DNA of 64,000 nt, taken from the NCBI GenBank assembly GCA_902773435.1, contig CACYEN010000021.1:1-64000 (forward strand), given 5' to 3'. The stretch's first letter is position 1, and every line of letters starts with the position of its first letter. The notes below the pieces were generated by a model, which ran no database searches, was not told the DNA's origin, and saw nothing but the letters and a program-made list of their open reading frames with translations. Below, one piece after another: positions 58,555-64,000 of this stretch. The position numbers were made by a program, and so were the translations under genes. The stretch is from an uncultured Lachnospiraceae bacterium (GTDB lineage Bacteria; Bacillota; Clostridia; Lachnospirales; Lachnospiraceae).

Positions 58555-60951
58555 TCACTGGCTGTAGCGCACGCTGATGAACGCGATCTCGTTCTCCGCC
58601 AGCTCTTCCTCGACCAGGAGCTCCCCGTTTCTCGCGTCGGCGCTCCGGATCGTGAGGTTCGGCTCACATACTCGCCGGAAATATTTGAGGTCATTTCTCG
58701 AGAGCTCCCTCTCGTACCCGAGGTCGCCCCAGATCTTCAGCACATTGCCGCTCGTCTCGTTGACCCGGTACACCTTGATGCGGTATTTCCCGTCGGTCGC
58801 CCCGTCGATCCGTATCCTGATCCGAAGCTTCCTGCCCTCCTCGAAGTATTTCCAGAGCGCGGCCTTATCGAGCTCATTTTCGGGGGTCAGGTAATAGTTG
58901 TAATTCAGCTGCTGCTGGTTGTGGCACACGATTCCGTAGTTGTCGTGCCGGTCCGTCGTGATCAGGTAATACTCCGTCTTCGCGATAAAGTAGGGGAGAA
59001 GGCGGTTCATGAAATCGAACGCGAACGCCGCGGGCTTCATAATCGCGTCCTTCGTGACGAGCCCGGTTCCCCCGAACAGCAGCTCGCCCGTGTCGAATGA
59101 AGAGTACTGCCGGTCGCTCCCGGCGCAGTACCCGAGCACGTCCGCCTTCCCGTAGAGGGCGATGATGTTCTTTATGATGTACGCTCCCTTGAACGCGGTG
59201 TCATTGATGTAATTCCTCACGCTGGGCGTCAGGTTCCACTCCGTGATGAAGAGCGGCAGGTCACCCATGCCGGCCTCCGCGATCATTTTCCGCTCCCTTT
59301 CCACATAGTGAAGGAACCCGTCGTTGTCGGTAACCCGCCTGGCGTACTGGTCCAGCTCGTCGCTGCCGCGCTCATAGGCGTAATACATGACGGAGAGGAA
59401 ATCCGGACGCGTCTCTATGCGGTTCAGCCTCTCGAGGAATTTCCGCCTCCTCTCAAAGCCGGCGTCCATCCTTATGCCGTACCCGCCGACGAGAATGCTC
59501 TCATTGCAGGCTTTTACCGCCCTGTACGTGCTCTCGAACAGGCTGATGTAGAGGTCGGAATACCGCTCGTCCCGGCGCCAGTCTTCCTCAAACCAGAGTT
59601 CCATCCTCCACGAGTCGATCGCGTCTGTTCCGTAGCGGTTGGACAGGTGGCGCATAAACGCCCTGATCAGGCGGCTCCAGTGTTCCACCGAATACGCGTC
59701 CATCTGTCTCTTCGATTTGTAGGAGACGGACCCGGCTCCGAAATGGATCATGTTCGGCTTGAGTCCAAGCTCGATATGAGGTTTCAGGCCCTGCTCGAGC
59801 ACAAAATCCAGAACGGAGTCGATCTGGCTGAAGTTGTAGTCGTTCTGCTCCGGACGGATAAAGAATTCCTCCGTAAAGAGCCCCCAGAATCTCACGTACT
59901 CGAAACCCAGCGCCTGTTTCAGGATGATCAGATGTTCCCTGACCGCCGAATGGAGAAGGTTGGACGCGTCGCTGATATTGATCAGTTTTCCCCAGCTGTT
60001 CGTCAGCTCGTTATAGAGGCCGGCGGTGTAGTCGCCCTCGACGGTCAGCGGAACCGAAATGTCATCGTCCGCTTCGGCGGCGTCCCGCGCGATCATCTTC
60101 TCGACGCGCTTCTCGAGCTGCTCCTGATGGGCGGTCTCGTCTTTGACCCTGGTCCTCTGGTTCCTCTTTCTGAATTCGGTCGGGGTGAACCCGGTGCTGT
60201 TCTTGAATACCCTGTTGAAGAGAGCCGCCGAGGCAAACCCGTTATTATAGGCAATCCTCGTGACCGCCTCGTCGGTGTAGATCAGGTCGTCAGCGGCGTG
60301 GTTTACGCGCACATTCGTCAGGTAAGCCGCGAAGCTCATGCCGTAGTTCTTCTTGAAAAACCGGGAGAGGTAACCGTTGGACAGGAACAGCTTCTCCGAG
60401 AGCTCCTTCATGCTGATCTGCCGGTCGTAACCCGTGTTGATGTAGTGATTGATCTGCCGCAGTCTCTCCTCGTAGTGCTCCTCGTCTTCCCCGAAGCCCG
60501 CGTCGGAAGAGCTCATCATGAAGTTTGCCGTCAGGTGCTCGAGCACCGCGTAGCAGTCCGACAGATAACCGAAAGACTTCGTGTAATCCCGGTTCTCCGC
60601 GTAATGTCTAAGCATGCCCCTGAGAATCTTCCGGAGTTCCCGACAGCGGTCATTGTCCGCCACCGACGAGTCGCACGAGAAGACCGCCTCGCCGGTTCTC
60701 GAGGCCTTCGACGCAAGCTGGCTGCTGATCATCAGGCGAAGCATGAGAACGTTCCCGAGGGTCCGGAACGAGTGCTTCCTGTTGGCGTTCAGGACGAGGA
60801 TATCATCCGCCCTCAGATATGATTCCCTGTTTTCAACGATTGCCTCCACTTCGCCCTCAAGGATATACAGGAGTTCTATATCCTGATGAAAGTGTTCATT
60901 GTCAAATGCCTCATCGCTGAGGAATAGCTGAAACAGCTGCCTGCCAGTCAT
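58555..60951 (-). CDS. AraC-family regulator fused to a GH39-like domain
   Basis: A 798-residue fusion. An N-terminal cupin (HFHQDIELLYILEG), two AraC helix-turn-helix motifs (about residues 190-285, MKELSEKLFLSNGYLSRFFKKNYGMSF is the first region; FASAALFNRVFKNSTGFTP the second) and a C-terminal glycoside hydrolase family 39-like domain (from about residue 325). Acid/base candidate is in MELWFEEDW and nucleophile candidate in FITEWNLT; the canonical Asn-Glu-Pro is changed. It probably senses a sugar and regulates nearby glycoside genes. GGAGGAG site upstream. Confidence 0.88.
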   Translation of the reverse strand: MTGRQLFQLFLSDEAFDNEHFHQDIELLYILEGEVEAIVENRESYLRADDILVLNANRKHSFRTLGNVLMLRLMISSQLASKASRTGEAVFSCDSSVADNDRCRELRKILRGMLRHYAENRDYTKSFGYLSDCYAVLEHLTANFMMSSSDAGFGEDEEHYEERLRQINHYINTGYDRQISMKELSEKLFLSNGYLSRFFKKNYGMSFAAYLTNVRVNHAADDLIYTDEAVTRIAYNNGFASAALFNRVFKNSTGFTPTEFRKRNQRTRVKDETAHQEQLEKRVEKMIARDAAEADDDISVPLTVEGDYTAGLYNELTNSWGKLINISDASNLLHSAVREHLIILKQALGFEYVRFWGLFTEEFFIRPEQNDYNFSQIDSVLDFVLEQGLKPHIELGLKPNMIHFGAGSVSYKSKRQMDAYSVEHWSRLIRAFMRHLSNRYGTDAIDSWRMELWFEEDWRRDERYSDLYISLFESTYRAVKACNESILVGGYGIRMDAGFERRRKFLERLNRIETRPDFLSVMYYAYERGSDELDQYARRVTDNDGFLHYVERERKMIAEAGMGDLPLFITEWNLTPSVRNYINDTAFKGAYIIKNIIALYGKADVLGYCAGSDRQYSSFDTGELLFGGTGLVTKDAIMKPAAFAFDFMNRLLPYFIAKTEYYLITTDRHDNYGIVCHNQQQLNYNYYLTPENELDKAALWKYFEEGRKLRIRIRIDGATDGKYRIKVYRVNETSGNVLKIWGDLGYERELSRNDLKYFRRVCEPNLTIRSADARNGELLVEEELAENEIAFISVRYSQ

Positions 60952-61146
60952 TATGTCCCCGCTCCTCCCGTATTCCCCCCTCAGAATATCATATCGGCAA
61001 ATGCGTCTGCCTTCACTGAAATGCCGGAGACCGGCGAAAAGACCCGGTCGGCACAGCCGGAACTTCTCCCTGCCTGCGACCGGATCTCCTTCTGGTCACC
61101 TCTTACCTGTCCTGTCCGTCTCGCGCATCCTGGCCGGAAACGGGGA

Positions 61147-61791
61147 TCAGACTGCCTGATCCGCGGCGATCAGGGCCTTCATGGCGGCGACGCCCTCTTC
61201 CGGCATCGGCTCATAGGTGCCGAGAAGCTTCGCGTAGAATGTCGTGATCGCCATCTCCTCCGTATAGGTCGCGGCGTGCATGGCGGCTTTCATATTCTTT
61301 CCGCAGCAGAACATGCCGTGATTCTTGATGAGAACCGAGCGGCCCGTCTCTCCGAGGGCCTCGACGACCTTGTCGGCGACGTCGTTGGAGCCGGGCATCG
61401 TGAACGGAACGATCCCGACCGGAACAAACTCGCACTGCGGCGGGGTGATCGGCTTAAGCTCCGGGTTCTCGCCCATCGCCATAATCGTCGCGAACATCGC
61501 GTGCGTGTGGACGGTCGCCTTGACGTCCGGCCTCGCGCGGAGAACCGCGGTGTGCATCGGGACTTCCGAGGACGGCTTGTACTTTCCGTCGAGCCACTTG
61601 CCGTTGAGATCGACGATCGCAATATCCTCGGCGGTCATGCCGGTGTAGGAAATGCCGCTCGGGGTGATGGCGACCACGTCGTCTTCGTCGTCGCGGAGCG
61701 CGATATTTCCGGAAGTTCCCTTGACAAGCCCTTCGGCGACCGCTTCCTGGATTGCTTCAAGGACGATCTTTCTGATTCTCTCGTATTTCAT
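61147..61791 (-). CDS. Class II aldolase, L-fuculose-phosphate aldolase-like
   Basis: A 214-residue zinc aldolase/epimerase of the AraD/FucA family. Conserved GTSGNIALR, PSGISY, SSEVPMHTAVL, VHTHAMFATI and IKNHGMFCCGK supply the phosphate- and zinc-binding residues (His pair in HTH and later His). The likely reaction is cleavage of a ketose 1-phosphate into dihydroxyacetone phosphate and an aldehyde. It is the last gene of the thiolase-DUF35-Pta-type operon. RBS AAAGGAGG. Confidence 0.88.
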   Translation of the reverse strand: MKYERIRKIVLEAIQEAVAEGLVKGTSGNIALRDDEDDVVAITPSGISYTGMTAEDIAIVDLNGKWLDGKYKPSSEVPMHTAVLRARPDVKATVHTHAMFATIMAMGENPELKPITPPQCEFVPVGIVPFTMPGSNDVADKVVEALGETGRSVLIKNHGMFCCGKNMKAAMHAATYTEEMAITTFYAKLLGTYEPMPEEGVAAMKALIAADQAV

Positions 61792-61865
61792 GTTATTTCC
61801 TCCTTTGATAGTTAACCTCGCCGGAACCGGCGTTTCCTGATGTTATCGTATATCCCGTCCGGGAT

Positions 61866-62864
61866 TCAGTCTCCGGCACCCGCGCGGATGACGAGCATCG
61901 CGACGTTGCCGAGCATCTCCTCGACCGGCGCGGACCTCGAAAAGTCGCAGACCGGCTGGGCAAATCCCTGGAGAACCGGGCCGTAGGCGTTCGCGTGTCC
62001 GAAGATCTGGATGAGCTTGACGCCGATATTTCCCGCGTGGAGATTCGGGAAGATGAGGATGTTGGCCCTGCCGGCCACCTCGCTCGGGCGGGTCACCTTG
62101 TGCTCGGCGACCTTCGGAATGATCGCGGAGTCGAGCTGAAACTCCCCGTCGCACTTGATGTCCGGGCGCTTCTCGTTGACGATCTTCACAGCCTCGCGGA
62201 CGACATCGATCGACTCGTGCTCGGCGGAACCCGTCGTCGAGAACGCGAGCATCGCGACTCTCGGCTCCCAGCCGAGAAGCGTCTTTACCGTGTCCGCGGA
62301 GGCGATCGCGATACCCGCGAGATCCTCTGAATTCGGCTGAGCCGTGATCGCGCAGTCCGCGATTCCGAGCATCTCGCCCTGCGGCCCGTCGAATCCCGGG
62401 ATCTCGGCGATTCCGAGCGAGGACGGGGACGTCACCCCTTCCTGCAGGCCGACGGCGCTGATCGTCTCGATGATGACGTCGCCTGTGGAGCACTCCTTGC
62501 CGGCCGCGACGCAGTCGACCTTGTGAGCCTTGAGAAGGAGCATCGCGGCCTTGATGTTCGAGACCAGCTTCTTCATGACGATCTTCTCCTTGCTTCCGAT
62601 CGTCTGCACGTACTCCGCGGCAAACGCGGTCTTCGCGTCTTCGCTGGTATTGTCAAAATACTCGAACCCTGCCGTTGAGACTCCGTTCTCTTTCGCAAGG
62701 GCCTCGACCGCTTCGGGGCTGCCGACGAGGACCGGCGTCCCGATCTTCTCCTCGACGACTCTGGCGCAGCACTTCAGGATGGGAACGCTCGCGCTCTCGG
62801 GAAAAGCGATTCTCTTCGGGTTCATTCTGGCCTTTTCAGTCATTCTTGCAATAAAGTCACTCAT
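61866..62864 (-). CDS. pta: Phosphate acetyl/acyltransferase
   Basis: A 332-residue phosphotransacetylase-type enzyme (PTA_PTB family) that exchanges CoA for phosphate on an acyl group. Family features are PESASVPILKC, GAGKECSTGDV-like (VAAGKECSTGD), LQGFAQPVCDFSRS and VAMLVIRAGAG. It lies between DUF35 and aldolase genes, so it may act on an acyl-CoA other than acetyl-CoA made in that pathway; specificity is unknown. RBS AAGGAGGAG. Confidence 0.88.
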   Translation of the reverse strand: MSDFIARMTEKARMNPKRIAFPESASVPILKCCARVVEEKIGTPVLVGSPEAVEALAKENGVSTAGFEYFDNTSEDAKTAFAAEYVQTIGSKEKIVMKKLVSNIKAAMLLLKAHKVDCVAAGKECSTGDVIIETISAVGLQEGVTSPSSLGIAEIPGFDGPQGEMLGIADCAITAQPNSEDLAGIAIASADTVKTLLGWEPRVAMLAFSTTGSAEHESIDVVREAVKIVNEKRPDIKCDGEFQLDSAIIPKVAEHKVTRPSEVAGRANILIFPNLHAGNIGVKLIQIFGHANAYGPVLQGFAQPVCDFSRSAPVEEMLGNVAMLVIRAGAGD

Positions 62865-62902
62865 TCCTGATGCTCCTCCTTATATTCCCCGGAACGCCGG
62901 TG

Positions 62903-63349
62903 TCACGCGTTTTCTTCATCCAGCTCAAAATACAGTGTCGTGTACTTTCCCATATCGAAGAAGACGGGCTTCACCGCGACCGGAAGCTTCTCCCTGATCT
63001 CTCTCGCCTTCTTCTTCGTTATGTTGAGGATGACCGCGTTGATCGCCGGGCCCTCCTCGAACTCCACCTCTCCGCAGACGTACTTAAGGCCCCTGTCCTC
63101 GAGCTCGAGTCTCGCGTTCAGGATACCCGTGCGCACGAAGCTCTTGAGCTTCGCCCTGCCGCTCAGGGTCGTCCACTCGGTCTCATGGTACCCGCACGTG
63201 TTGCAGGCGAGATGCGGCGGGAACTCAATCGCCCCGCACTCCCTGCACTTCCTGGCGTAGATCTTGCCCTCGGCAAGTCCCTTCCAGAATTTTTCCACCA
63301 TATGTTCCGGATTCCAGAACTCCTCTGTCTTGATTGTCTGTGAGATCAT
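62903..63349 (-). CDS. DUF35 zinc-ribbon/OB-fold protein, thiolase partner
   Basis: A 148-residue protein with an N-terminal rubredoxin-like zinc ribbon (CRECGAIEFPPHLACNTCG) and an OB fold (LSGRAKLKSFV). DUF35 proteins form complexes with SCP2/HMG-CoA-synthase-like thiolases and help channel acyl groups. It directly follows the thiolase gene. The start may be ATG 63349 or TTG 63361; the latter is placed better relative to GGAAAGGACAGG. Confidence 0.87.
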   Translation of the reverse strand: MISQTIKTEEFWNPEHMVEKFWKGLAEGKIYARKCRECGAIEFPPHLACNTCGYHETEWTTLSGRAKLKSFVRTGILNARLELEDRGLKYVCGEVEFEEGPAINAVILNITKKKAREIREKLPVAVKPVFFDMGKYTTLYFELDEENA

Positions 63350-63384
63350 ATCCCTCTTCAACCTGTCCTTTCCTCCGCGGCCGA

Positions 63385-64000
63385 TCAGAAATTCGATTCC
63401 AGGATGATCGCGCGGACGTTCTGGGCGCCGCCGAATCCCCTCAGGAACACGTGTTTCGGCTGCTTCTTGATCTGACGCTCGCCCGCTTCTCCCCTCATCT
63501 GTGTCACGGCCTCGAAGATATCGGCCATGCCGGAGGCGCCGAACGCGTGCCCGTAGGAAGTGCGGCCGCCGTTCGTGTTCATCGGCTTGTCGCCGTCGAA
63601 GGCGATCCTTCCGTCAAGTACGTATTTCCATCCCTCTCCCTTCGGCAGATAGCCGATCTCCTCAGCTGCCAGGAAGGCGGAGGACCCGATGAAGTCATTG
63701 ACGTAGAGAAGGTCGATGTCGTCAGCCGTGAGGCCGGTCACCTCGAATACCTGGCGGGCCGCCTCGGCCGTCGCCTTCTTCTCGAGATGCGGAACGATCG
63801 CGTCGAGCACCGAAGCGCCGACGCCGAGAACCTCGACCGGTTTGGCGTTGAACTGCTTCGCGATCTCGGTCGGGACGACGATGCAGGCCGCCGCGCCGTC
63901 GGCGACGCACGAGTCGCTAGCGGTTCTCAGGTACTGGGTCATCTTCGGGTTGTAGGGGGACTTCATGTATTCCCACACGTCGTCGTAACCCGCCTCTTTC
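63385..64000 (-). CDS. Thiolase of the SCP2 type, N-terminal part outside the window
   Basis: The visible 205 residues are the C-terminal half of a thiolase. NTNGGRTSYGHAFGASGMAD holds the catalytic His and the family signature. The second catalytic Cys found in biosynthetic thiolases (CxGGG) is replaced by GFGGAQN, typical of the SCP2/DUF35-linked class. It probably condenses or cleaves acyl-CoA units together with the DUF35 protein. The gene continues beyond the right edge. Confidence 0.85.
   Translation of the reverse strand, partial: KEAGYDDVWEYMKSPYNPKMTQYLRTASDSCVADGAAACIVVPTEIAKQFNAKPVEVLGVGASVLDAIVPHLEKKATAEAARQVFEVTGLTADDIDLLYVNDFIGSSAFLAAEEIGYLPKGEGWKYVLDGRIAFDGDKPMNTNGGRTSYGHAFGASGMADIFEAVTQMRGEAGERQIKKQPKHVFLRGFGGAQNVRAIILESNF

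Noticed and set aside
59308..60822. Long plus-strand reading frame opposite the AraC-GH39 gene
   Set aside because: It has no RBS or domain and mirrors the codon bias of the well-supported minus-strand gene; similar shadows lie at 2667-4067, 17147-18340, 33921-35129 and 38411-39889.

Overview
The window looks like a chromosomal segment of a high-GC, low-motility-signal Gram-positive anaerobe of the Clostridia, most likely a Lachnospiraceae-type organism. The reasons are gene content (LepB signal peptidase, secreted CHAP proteins with a repeated Tyr/His-rich wall-type module, zinc-ribbon/YARHG protein, DUF4342 protein with a two-component system, AraC-GH39 fusion, FAD oxidoreductase trio with DUF1667), strong AGGAGG-type ribosome binding sites, and sigma-A promoters that often carry an extended -10. 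Taxonomy is inference; no rRNA or tRNA gene was seen. No CRISPR array, prophage or transposase gene was seen.

Layout. 1-5.7 kb: a partial unknown gene, an alpha/beta hydrolase, a YczE-like membrane protein, SerA and an SH3b/polysaccharide deacetylase. 5.8-14.9 kb: a cell-surface island with a flavodoxin, three secreted proteins sharing one repeat module (two are tandem paralogues with an InlB-type repeat and a CHAP-like peptidase), a zinc-ribbon/YARHG membrane protein, LepB, an EndA-like nuclease and four copies of a 50-bp GC-rich hairpin repeat. 14.9-19.0 kb: small protein, NhaC-type antiporter, MATE exporter, LOG-family protein.

19.2-33.9 kb is one large sugar-utilisation locus on the minus strand. 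It holds a ROK regulator, a PfkB kinase, an AlsE/RPE-type epimerase, a SIS 6-phospho-3-hexuloisomerase-like protein, a DUF4432 aldose epimerase, a D-lyxose isomerase, a membrane-tethered sugar-binding protein with a NarL-type kinase/regulator pair, a second tethered binding protein, and an RbsA-RbsC-RbsB-type ABC transporter. A transaldolase is divergent. Together these suggest uptake and sensing of an uncommon sugar that is isomerised, phosphorylated and epimerised into fructose 6-phosphate and the pentose phosphate pool.

34-41.4 kb: a DAACS symporter, an ATP-grasp enzyme, nagB and a GlpA-like/FAD oxidoreductase/DUF1667 operon. The leader of nagB contains a recognisable glmS ribozyme, which is the most surprising regulatory element in the window. 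41.5-46.8 kb: MarR regulator with an operator inside its own promoter, a DUF4342/OmpR/kinase operon preceded by 11-bp-spaced direct repeats, a membrane cyclophilin and a spermidine-synthase-like protein.

46.9-52.1 kb: an unusual cluster built around an Hsp70-like ATPase with a C-terminal membrane hairpin, together with a two-TM protein, a secreted Asp/Tyr-rich protein and a small protein; nearby are a lipoprotein gene and a nested inverted repeat, and a candidate small RNA lies past the cluster end. 52.1-61 kb: voltage-gated potassium channel, metallophosphoesterase, a BMP-type binding protein without signal peptide, GalE and GalK, and an AraC-GH39 fusion. 61.1-64 kb: an operon with a partial thiolase, DUF35 protein, Pta-type acyltransferase and class II aldolase.
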